From RAM1 sp041905405 (GTDB taxonomy: Bacteria; Pseudomonadota; Gammaproteobacteria; Burkholderiales; Burkholderiaceae_C), in assembly GCA_041905405.1 (NCBI GenBank), contig JAYRLC010000003.1, positions 124,001 through 188,000 on the forward strand: a stretch of DNA of 64,000 nucleotides. Reading direction: 5' to 3'. The first letter of the stretch is position 1. Each line of letters opens with the position of its first letter. This document shows, piece after piece, positions 23,226 to 30,520 of the stretch. The position numbers were made by a program, and so were the translations under genes. The notes under the pieces were generated by a model. The model did no database searches. It worked only from the letters and a program-made list of their open reading frames with translations, and was not told where the DNA came from.

Positions 23226-24926
23226 ATGAACCCTTCCGTGTCGCGGCATGCCGGTCATCTGCTCGTCGAATGCCTTGTTGCCCAGGGCGTCACCCATGTA
23301 TTCGGCGTGCCGGGTGAAAGTTATCTGGCGGCGCTGGACGGCTTTCATGCCCACGCGGACCGTATCCGCTTCATCATCAACCGGCAGGAGGGCGGCGCCG
23401 CCTTCATGGCCGAGGCACACGGCAAGCTCACGGGTCGTCCCGGCGTGTGTTTCGTGACGCGCGGGCCCGGCGCCACCAACGCGTCGATTGGCGTGCACAC
23501 GGCGTTCCAGGACTCCACGCCTCTGGTGCTGTTCGTGGGTGACGTCGCCGGCGACCAGCGCGACCGCGAGGCGTTTCAGGAAGTGGACTACAACGCCTTC
23601 TTCGGCCCCAGTACCAAGGGCATGGCCAAGCGAGTGGAACGCGTGGACGACGCGAGCCGCCTGCCCGAGTACGTGGCGCGTGCGTTTGCCACCGCCATGA
23701 ATGGGCGGCCCGGCCCGGTAGTGGTGGTCTTACCTGAGGACATGCTCACGCAGACCGTGCAGGCGCAGGCCCTGCCGCGTGTGGAGGCGGTGCAGGCCTG
23801 GAGCGACCCGGGCTCGCTGCGCGACCTGCGCACGCTGCTGCTCGCGTCGCAACGCCCGTTCGTGATTGCAGGCGGCGGTGGCTGGACGCCGCAGGCCGCG
23901 CAGGCGCTGCAACGCTTTGCCGAGAACTGGAAGCTGCCCGTGGGCAATGCGTTCCGCTTCCAGGACACGTTCGACAACTTTCACCCGCAGTACGCGGGCG
24001 ACGTGGGCATCGGCATCAACCCGAAGCTCGCCGCGCGCATCCGCGAAAGCGACCTCATCCTCGCGATCGGGCCGCGCCTGGGCGAGATGACGACCAACGG
24101 CTACACGCTGCTCAAGCCGCCGCGCACCACGCAAAAGCTCGTGCACATCCATGCGAGCGCCGAGGAGCTCAACCGCGTGTACCAGGCGGACATCGCGATC
24201 AACGCGACGATGAATGCCGCCGCGCGCAGCCTGGAAGTGCTGACGGCACCGCCCACGGTGCCATGGGAGGACTGGACAGCTGGCTGCCACGCCGACTACG
24301 AAGCCAACCTGGTGCCACAACCGCTGCCCGGCGACATTGACATGCCGGCCATCGTGGCCCTGCTGCAAAAGCACCTGCCGGCCGATGCCGTGCTGACCAA
24401 TGGCGCCGGCAACTTCGCGAGCTGGGTGCATCGCTTCTTTCGCCACCACGGGCTGGCCAAGGGCTTCAAGACGCAGCTGGCGCCGACGGTGGGGTCCATG
24501 GGCTACGGAGTGCCGGCCGGCATTGCCGCGAGCATCACCACGGGCCGCACCGTGCTGACGATGGCGGGCGACGGCGACTTCCTCATGAACGGGCAGGAAC
24601 TGGCCACGGCTGCGCAGCACGGCGGCAAGAGCATCATCGTGCTGTTGAACAACGGCATGTTCGGCACCATCCGCATGCATCAGGAGCGCGAGTACCCGCG
24701 TCACGTGAGCGGCACGGCGTTGGCGAACCCGGACTTTGCAGCGCTCGCGCGGGCGTACGGCTATGCGGGGGTGCGCATCACGCGCACGGACGAGTTCGAG
24801 GCGGAGTTCATTGCCGCACTCGCGCGTGAGCAGGGGACGCTGATCGAGGTCATGCTGGACCCCGAAGTCATCACCACGCGTGGCACGCTGAGCGCGATCA
24901 CCGAGGCAGCGTCGCGCGGCAAATAG
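23226..24926 (+). CDS. Thiamine-diphosphate-dependent enzyme, acetolactate-synthase-like
   Basis: 566 residues with three-domain ThDP architecture: N-terminal PYR domain with the catalytic Glu in INRQEGGAAFMAEA, a central domain, and a C-terminal PP domain with the cofactor motif MAGDGDFLMNGQEL ending in LLNN. Similar to acetolactate synthase, oxalyl-CoA decarboxylase and IolD-like proteins, but shorter than IolD. No small regulatory subunit is adjacent, arguing against branched-chain biosynthesis. Divergent from the TetR gene and sharing its operator, it probably decarboxylates or cleaves a 2-keto acid or diketone in the pathway. No clear Shine-Dalgarno precedes the ATG. Confidence 0.85.
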   Translation: MNPSVSRHAGHLLVECLVAQGVTHVFGVPGESYLAALDGFHAHADRIRFIINRQEGGAAFMAEAHGKLTGRPGVCFVTRGPGATNASIGVHTAFQDSTPLVLFVGDVAGDQRDREAFQEVDYNAFFGPSTKGMAKRVERVDDASRLPEYVARAFATAMNGRPGPVVVVLPEDMLTQTVQAQALPRVEAVQAWSDPGSLRDLRTLLLASQRPFVIAGGGGWTPQAAQALQRFAENWKLPVGNAFRFQDTFDNFHPQYAGDVGIGINPKLAARIRESDLILAIGPRLGEMTTNGYTLLKPPRTTQKLVHIHASAEELNRVYQADIAINATMNAAARSLEVLTAPPTVPWEDWTAGCHADYEANLVPQPLPGDIDMPAIVALLQKHLPADAVLTNGAGNFASWVHRFFRHHGLAKGFKTQLAPTVGSMGYGVPAGIAASITTGRTVLTMAGDGDFLMNGQELATAAQHGGKSIIVLLNNGMFGTIRMHQEREYPRHVSGTALANPDFAALARAYGYAGVRITRTDEFEAEFIAALAREQGTLIEVMLDPEVITTRGTLSAITEAASRGK

Positions 24927-24946
24927 GCATCGACGCGTCCAAAGAA

Positions 24947-24970
24947 AAAGGGCTCCTTGCGGAGCCCTTT
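24947..24970. terminator. Bidirectional terminator hairpin
   Basis: AAAGGGCTCC, TTGC loop, GGAGCCCTTT: ten-base perfect stem with A-rich 5' and T-ending 3' flanks. It lies between the convergent ThDP enzyme and SWIB-protein genes and can serve both. Confidence 0.85.
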
Positions 24971-24990
24971 GACATTCAAGCAGCAGATGC

Positions 24991-25455
24991 TTACTTGACG
25001 TGCTTGCCGATCAGGCCGGCCATTTCGAACATGGACACCTGGGCCTTGCCGAAGATTTCCTTCAGCTTGGCATCGGCGTTGACCATGCGCTTGTTGACCT
25101 TGTCCTGCAGACCGTTCTTCTTGATGTAGGCCCACAGCTTGCTCACGACTTCGGTACGCGGCAGGGGGTTGGAACCCACCACGGCGGCCAGAGCGGCGCT
25201 GGGGGTCAGGGCCTTCATGAACGCGGCGTTCGGGGTGCGCTTCTTGGCGGGGGCCTTCTTGGCTGCGGGCTTCTTGGCCGGAGCAGCCTTCTTCGCCGGA
25301 GCGGCCTTCTTGGCGGGGGCCTTCTTTGCCGGTGCAGCCTTCTTGGCCGGAGCGGCCTTCTTGGCTGCGGGCTTCTTCGCCGGAGCGGCCTTCTTGGCAG
25401 GAGCGGCCTTCTTTGCGGGCGCCTTCTTTGCCGGAGCTTTCTTTGCAGTTGCCAT
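24991..25455 (-). CDS. Histone H1-like (PAKKA-repeat) protein with C-terminal SWIB/MDM2 domain
   Basis: 154 residues from the ATG at 25455 (MATAKKAPAKK), preceded by AAGGAA. Residues about 3-75 are tandem PAKKA/PAAKK repeats like the C-terminal tail of histone H1 or AlgP, expected to bind DNA non-specifically. Residues about 76-154 are a SWIB domain (ALTPSAALAAVVGSNPLPRTE, SKLWAYIKKNGLQD, FGKAQVSMFEMAGLI), a fold otherwise known from chromatin-remodelling complexes and Chlamydia. Such fusions are frequent in beta-proteobacteria and are thought to be nucleoid proteins. Exact role unknown. Confidence 0.9.
   Translation of the reverse strand: MATAKKAPAKKAPAKKAAPAKKAAPAKKPAAKKAAPAKKAAPAKKAPAKKAAPAKKAAPAKKPAAKKAPAKKRTPNAAFMKALTPSAALAAVVGSNPLPRTEVVSKLWAYIKKNGLQDKVNKRMVNADAKLKEIFGKAQVSMFEMAGLIGKHVK
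25230..25450 (-). repeat. Tandem PAKKA-coding repeats
   Basis: Degenerate 12-15 base units coding Pro-Ala-Lys-Lys-Ala on the minus strand (seen as gccttcttggc-type blocks on the plus strand). They make up the lysine/alanine-rich half of the SWIB protein. Such repeats commonly change in number between strains and during assembly. Confidence 0.85.
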
Positions 25456-25551
25456 GATTGAATTTCCTTCTAGAAGTTGATTAATCACCAACGAGAATCT
25501 TCACTCTCACTGGCACTGCGGATGCTAAGGGAGAAAAAGGCCGTTTCCAAG

Positions 25552-25571
25552 GGGAAAAATGCATTTTTCCC
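25552..25571. repeat. Perfect 20-base palindrome in intergenic region
   Basis: GGGAAAAATGCATTTTTCCC is its own reverse complement. It lies in the 145-base gap between the SWIB gene start and the end of the EamA gene. It could be the EamA terminator (GGGAAAAA stem, TGCA at the tip) or a protein-binding site of the SWIB promoter. The word TTTTCCCTCTG occurs just beyond it and again at 25610-25620. Confidence 0.6.
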
Positions 25572-25600
25572 TCTGGCGTGTTGTTTTTTTCAACCTTGTT

Positions 25601-26488
25601 TCAGGCTGTTTTCCCTCTGAAGATGAGCAAAACGCCCGCCAGGATCACGCCGCAGGCCACCCATTCGCCCCCCGAGACGGCCTCATTGGCGAGCACCACG
25701 CCCAGGAAAAGCGCGATCAGCGGGTTCACGAAAGCGTAGCTCGTGGCCAGCGCAGGCGATGCATTTGCCAGCAGGTACAGGTATGCGCTGAACGCGATGA
25801 GCGAGCCGAACACCACCAGATAGATCCACGCCGCAATCGCAAGCGGTGCCGGCGGCCACACGGGCTGCTCACCCAGTGCGAGAGAAATCAGCATCAACAC
25901 CGCGCCACCACACAACATTTCGCTCGCGAAGCCGGTGGGCCCCGACGCCAGCGGCACGCGCGTGGTGGACAGCACCGAGCCCAGCGACCACGCCAGCGTG
26001 GCGGCCGTGATGCAGGCGATGCCCACCGGCGCCGCCGCGAAGCTGGCGCCGCGCACCAGCAGCATGACCCCGGCCAGGCCCACGGCCATGCCCGCCAGCT
26101 CCAGCCGGTTGGGACGCTGGCCGAACAGCAGGCCCCAGCCGCAGACCATCATGGGCACGACCGCGATGAAGGTTGCGATCAGGCCCGAGCCGATGTGCAC
26201 CGTTGCGGCGGCGGTCAGGCCCATCCCGCCGCCCAGCATCAGCGTGCCAATGACCAGGGCATTGCGCCACTGCAGCGGGGTGGGCCAGGCACCGCCACGC
26301 CAGCGTACCCAGGCCATCAGCAGCGCGCCCGCGACCAGAAAGCGCGAGCCCATCTGGAAGAACGGCGGCAAGCTCGCCAGCGCGAAGCGGATGGCCAGGT
26401 AGGTCGAGCCCCAAACCAGATAGCAGGCGAGCAGGGCCGGAATGAGCAGGGCGGTGGGCTTCTTGAGCGGGAGCGTGGCGGCGTTCAT
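25601..26488 (-). CDS. EamA/DMT-family transporter, YedA-like
   Basis: 295 residues from the ATG at 26488 (MNAATLPLKKPTALLIPALL), with ten hydrophobic segments in two EamA repeats. The first includes CYLVWGSTYLAIRFALASLPP, a YedA-type hallmark; the second ends in the basic tail RGKTA. Inner-membrane drug/metabolite exporter; substrate unknown. It is divergent from the Lrp-family gene (94 bases apart), which may regulate it. Confidence 0.9.
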   Translation of the reverse strand: MNAATLPLKKPTALLIPALLACYLVWGSTYLAIRFALASLPPFFQMGSRFLVAGALLMAWVRWRGGAWPTPLQWRNALVIGTLMLGGGMGLTAAATVHIGSGLIATFIAVVPMMVCGWGLLFGQRPNRLELAGMAVGLAGVMLLVRGASFAAAPVGIACITAATLAWSLGSVLSTTRVPLASGPTGFASEMLCGGAVLMLISLALGEQPVWPPAPLAIAAWIYLVVFGSLIAFSAYLYLLANASPALATSYAFVNPLIALFLGVVLANEAVSGGEWVACGVILAGVLLIFRGKTA

Positions 26489-26582
26489 GTATTGAATCGT
26501 AGGTTGCCCGCAGCCTGGCAACCATGCATGATTGAAGGTGCTTTATTCACAGCCGCCTTCAATTTCAAGGTATACAGCCGCC

Positions 26583-27074
26583 ATGACCGAAGTTTCTGAA
26601 TTCGATGCGTACGACAGCCGCATCCTGGCCGAACTGCAGCGCGACGCGCGCATCACCATGGCCGAGCTGGGCCGCCGCGTGCACCTGAGCCAGCCGGCGG
26701 TGACCGAGCGGGTGCGAAAACTGGAACTGCAGGGCGTGATCCGGGGTTACCGGGCCGAGGTCGACTACAAGCGGCTGGGCTACGGCATCCGCGCGCTGGT
26801 GCGCGTGGGACGCGCCGAGTACGCACGCGTGGTCAAGCTGGTCGAACAGACGCCCGAGGTCGTGAATGCCTGGAACGTGACAGGCGAGGACAGCTGGGTG
26901 CTGGAGATCGCCGTGATCGACGTGGAGCACCTGGACGCGGTGGTGACCAAGTTCTGCATCCTGACCGAGACGTCGACCTCGATCGTGCTGAACACGCCGC
27001 GTGAGAACGCCGCGGTGCTGCCCGCGCGGCGCGAGAACATCAAGCCCGCGATCCGCAAGGTCACCGGGAAGTAG
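26583..27074 (+). CDS. Lrp/AsnC-family transcriptional regulator
   Basis: 163 residues. N-terminal helix-turn-helix (DSRILAELQRDARITMAELGRRV, then LSQPAVTERVRKLE), then an RAM ligand-binding domain with VNAWNVTGEDSWVLEIAV. Lrp-type proteins bind amino acids as octamers and often control a neighbouring exporter. It is flanked by two EamA transporters, one divergent and one convergent, overlapping the convergent one by 14 bases at the 3' ends. Probably regulates the divergent one. Confidence 0.92.
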   Translation: MTEVSEFDAYDSRILAELQRDARITMAELGRRVHLSQPAVTERVRKLELQGVIRGYRAEVDYKRLGYGIRALVRVGRAEYARVVKLVEQTPEVVNAWNVTGEDSWVLEIAVIDVEHLDAVVTKFCILTETSTSIVLNTPRENAAVLPARRENIKPAIRKVTGK

Positions 27075-27996
27075 CGGCCCCCCGCGTGGGCAATGTGGCC
27101 AGCACGACGCCCACCAGCGCGATCGCAAAGGCTGCCAGTTGCGCAGCGCCCAGGCGCTCGCCGAGCACGAACACCCCCACCAGTGCCGCTGACACAGGCA
27201 GCATCACTGTGAACACGCCACCCTGCGCGGCCGGCACGACCTTCAGGCCCGTCATCCAGAGCCAGACGGTCCAGACGCTGGCCGCGAGCGAGTAAAACAG
27301 CAGCAGCAGCCAGATGCCCGGCTGCACCGCGCCGAAGTCGAAACTCAAGGCGGCGTACAGTCCGAACGGCGTCACCAGCGCGAAGCCCCACAGATTGATC
27401 AGCGACGTGATGCGCCTCGGGCCCAGCACGCCGGTCAGCTTCTTGCCGATCACGGCATACGATGCCTCGCAGATCACGGCGCCGAAGACCAGCAGGTTGC
27501 CCAGCAGGGCGTTGGCGGGTGTACCGCCCGCCGCAACGCCGTGCGCACCGGCCTCGGGCTTTGCCAGCGCCAGCAGGCCGATGCCTGCGGCGGCGCAGGC
27601 GACGGCGCCCCAGATGCGCAACCCGATGCGCTCGCGCAGGAAAGCCCAGCTCATGAGCGCCACCACGGCCGGGATCGACGCCATGATCACGCCGGCAGAC
27701 ACCGCGCTGGTCATGCTCACGCCGAACAGCATGCAGATCGAGAACAGGAAATTGCCCAGGAAAGACTCCAGGAACACCAACTGTTTTGTCTGGCCCGTCA
27801 TCGGCGGCTCTTCAGCAGGTTTGCGCAGCCAGTGCACCATGGCCAGCCCCCCAACGCCAAAGCGCAGCCACGCCAGCAGGAAGACGGGAATGGCTGCGGC
27901 CAGTGGCTTGGACAGCGCCACGTAGCTGCCCACCAGCGACATGCTGAGCGCCAGACACGCATAGGCGAGCCACCGGTTGGAAGGAGCGGGATTCAC
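27061..27996 (-). CDS. EamA/DMT-family transporter
   Basis: About 311 residues from the GTG at 27996 (V-NPAPSNRWLAYACLALSM); longer in-frame versions add an atypical tail that runs over the next gene. Ten hydrophobic segments in two EamA repeats, e.g. VGSYVALSKPLAAAIPVFLL and FTVMLPVSAALVGVFVLGE. An inner-membrane drug/metabolite transporter. Its 3' end overlaps the Lrp-family gene by 14 bases in convergent orientation. Substrate unknown. Confidence 0.87.
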   Translation of the reverse strand: MNPAPSNRWLAYACLALSMSLVGSYVALSKPLAAAIPVFLLAWLRFGVGGLAMVHWLRKPAEEPPMTGQTKQLVFLESFLGNFLFSICMLFGVSMTSAVSAGVIMASIPAVVALMSWAFLRERIGLRIWGAVACAAAGIGLLALAKPEAGAHGVAAGGTPANALLGNLLVFGAVICEASYAVIGKKLTGVLGPRRITSLINLWGFALVTPFGLYAALSFDFGAVQPGIWLLLLFYSLAASVWTVWLWMTGLKVVPAAQGGVFTVMLPVSAALVGVFVLGERLGAAQLAAFAIALVGVVLATLPTRGAATSR

Positions 27997-28044
27997 TAGA
28001 CTTGTCTCTTTGCTTGCGACCCCAATGGCCGCAGGCCGCCGATC

Positions 28045-28440
28045 ATGCCCGAACCCACTGAATCCTTGCGCCACGTTTTTGTCTATGGAACCCTTCGCCA
28101 GGGCGACGACAACGACATCACCCGACTGCAGCCGACGCCGCGATGGGTCGGGCCTGCCGTCATCAGCGGCGCCATGTACCACTTCGGGCGCTATCCGGGT
28201 GTCCTGCTGGGGCAACCCGGGCGCGTTGTGGGTGAGGTATGGGCAATAACGCCTGAGCTGGAGCGGGTGCTCGATGAGATCGAGGAGCTGTATCCCCAAC
28301 AGACCAACGAATACTTCAAGCGTGTGATCCAGGTCGAGGTGGACGGCCGGCCGGTCGAATGCATCGTGTACGAGATCAATGCGGCCCTGGTGGCGGGCAA
28401 ACCGCTGATCCAGTCCGGGGATTGGGTTCGGGATCGATGA
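28045..28440 (+). CDS. Gamma-glutamylcyclotransferase-like (AIG2/GGCT fold) protein
   Basis: 131 residues. The N-terminal motif VFVYGTLRQG is the diagnostic substrate loop of the GGCT/AIG2 fold, and EELYPQQTNEYFKRVIQV carries acidic residues in the position of the catalytic Glu. The family forms 5-oxoproline from gamma-glutamyl compounds or repairs modified residues, but many bacterial members are uncharacterised. It is divergent from the EamA gene with a 48-base gap. Confidence 0.85.
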   Translation: MPEPTESLRHVFVYGTLRQGDDNDITRLQPTPRWVGPAVISGAMYHFGRYPGVLLGQPGRVVGEVWAITPELERVLDEIEELYPQQTNEYFKRVIQVEVDGRPVECIVYEINAALVAGKPLIQSGDWVRDR

Positions 28441-28670
28441 TTTCCGCTGGATGAAAATTGATTTTCATAATAAGAAATCAATGAATGCTGCGCTGCAAAA
28501 ATTTTTCTCAATATAAGAAATAAAATTCCATATTGAGAAATTTAACGAGTAACTTGTTGATTTTTATGAAAATAAAAATATCTCTTATATAAGACACAAG
28601 AGCTTCACAAGGTCTTGTACAAGACTTAAAGTCTCTCCATCGACTTCAACCTCAACCCGGAGAGAAAACC
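28441..28670. promoter_or_regulatory. AT-rich control region of isocitrate lyase with three palindromes
   Basis: The longest gene-free stretch here (230 bases), strongly AT-rich compared with its surroundings. It contains: (a) an 11-base perfect inverted repeat TTTCTCAATAT (28504-28514) / ATATTGAGAAA (28530-28540) with a 15-base spacer; (b) the palindrome TCTTATATAAGA (28583-28594); (c) the palindrome GTCTTGTACAAGAC (28612-28625). The three differ in sequence, suggesting more than one regulator or cooperative sites. The aceA ribosome site (GGAGAG) follows at about 28660. I could not place a single convincing -35/-10 pair. Confidence 0.6.
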
Positions 28671-29996
<1,326 letters not shown>

Positions 29997-30036
29997 TCAT
30001 CCGGCCTGTCGACGGGGTCTGACATGGCCCCGGTCG

Positions 30037-30075
30037 CAAACCCCGCATGCCTTCGGGAATGCGGGGTTTGTTTTT
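30037..30075 (+). terminator. Intrinsic terminator after aceA
   Basis: CAAACCCCGCAT (30037-30048) pairs with ATGCGGGGTTTG (30059-30070), with a GCCTTCGGGA apex, followed by TTTTT. Confidence 0.93.
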
Positions 30076-30129
30076 GGGCCGATCAGCTGTAGAGTGACGG
30101 TTTGCATACAAACCACAGACGGGGCGCCC

Positions 30130-30324
30130 ATGGCAGCATCCAGTGAGAAGACCGGCGTATTCGAGGCGGGCAGCCTGAACCAGGCACGCTGCCCCGACTG
30201 CAACGGGACCGGCGAGCTGCGCATTGACAGCGAAAACATCAACGAGAATTTCGAGGTCGAAAAACAGACGGTCATTACCGAGTGCCCGCGCTGCCAGGGC
30301 AAGGGTTTTGTTCAGGCGGGTTAA
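30130..30324 (+). CDS. Small protein with two DnaJ-type zinc motifs
   Basis: 64 residues from ATG 30130 (MAASSEKTGVFEAG); a GTG at 30094 would add 12 residues. It contains two CxxCxGxG motifs, CPDCNGTGEL and CPRCQGKGFV, separated by about 25 residues, i.e. one zinc site of the DnaJ cysteine-rich domain without the rest of DnaJ. Probably a soluble zinc protein. It lies just before the thrS leader and ends 57 bases before the leader peptide. Function unknown. Confidence 0.75.
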   Translation: MAASSEKTGVFEAGSLNQARCPDCNGTGELRIDSENINENFEVEKQTVITECPRCQGKGFVQAG

Positions 30325-30381
30325 AATCCACCGGTTTCCTGTCGACGGCAGGCCAGCAAGAGCAAGAAAGGCACCCAGGTT

Positions 30382-30423
30382 ATGACACCGCGAACTACCC
30401 CGAAAGGTATGACGACCCGCTGA
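30382..30423 (+). CDS. ThrS leader peptide (threonine-rich, 13 residues)
   Basis: ATG 30382 to TGA 30423 encodes MTPRTTPKGMTTR. Five of its thirteen residues are Thr, using four different Thr codons (ACA, ACT, ACC, ACG, ACC). It is followed by a transcript that can fold into mutually exclusive hairpins and ends in an intrinsic terminator 22 bases before thrS. A threonine-rich leader in front of the threonyl-tRNA synthetase gene is the expected sensor of charged tRNA-Thr. Too short for ordinary gene finding. Confidence 0.8.
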   Translation: MTPRTTPKGMTTR

Positions 30424-30499
30424 GGTCGTGTAGTCGCGTGCCCTGAACTCCTCCCGGTTTCCAGAAAAAAGCGCGGCACTCGACCGCGCTTTGTTTTTT
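30386..30499 (+). promoter_or_regulatory. thrS transcription attenuator (mutually exclusive hairpins)
   Basis: Region 1 (30386-30398, inside the leader peptide) can pair with region 2 (30430-30440) by 11 pairs with two single-base bulges. Region 2 (GTCGCGTGCC, 30433-30442) can instead pair with region 3 (GGCACTCGAC, 30475-30484) at 9 of 10 positions. Region 3 overlaps the terminator stem 30468-30476 / 30484-30492. A small hairpin ACGACC-CGCTGA-GGTCGT (30412-30429) spans the leader stop. A ribosome stalled at Thr codons would free region 2, form 2:3 and block termination. Inferred from base pairing only. Confidence 0.75.
30468..30499 (+). terminator. Attenuator terminator before thrS
   Basis: AAAGCGCGG (30468-30476), loop CACTCGA, CCGCGCTTT (30484-30492), then GTTTTTT. 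A canonical intrinsic terminator placed 22 bases before the thrS ATG, so it must be read through for expression of the whole translation operon from an upstream promoter. Confidence 0.92.
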
Positions 30500-30520
30500 C
30501 TGAATCCTCTTTACGTACCC

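Noticed and set aside
13788..24926. Catabolic locus considered as a C-glycoside deglycosylation (Dgp/Car) or inositol (iol) operon
   Set aside because: It has Gfo/Idh and TIM-barrel isomerases, but I see no DgpB/DUF6379 small subunit and none of iolB, iolC or a full-length iolD; the carboxylate TTT transporter also does not fit inositol.
23226..24926. Thiamine-diphosphate enzyme considered as acetolactate synthase (ilvB/ilvG)
   Set aside because: No small subunit or ilvC is adjacent, and the gene shares an operator region with a catabolic TetR regulator.
25230..25450. Repeats in the SWIB gene considered as a CRISPR-like array
   Set aside because: They are in-frame PAKKA codons of a histone-like tail without unique spacers.
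30491..30520. Upstream TTG start for thrS
   Set aside because: It lies in the terminator stem and T-tract, and ATG 30521 gives the conserved N terminus MIKITLPDG.
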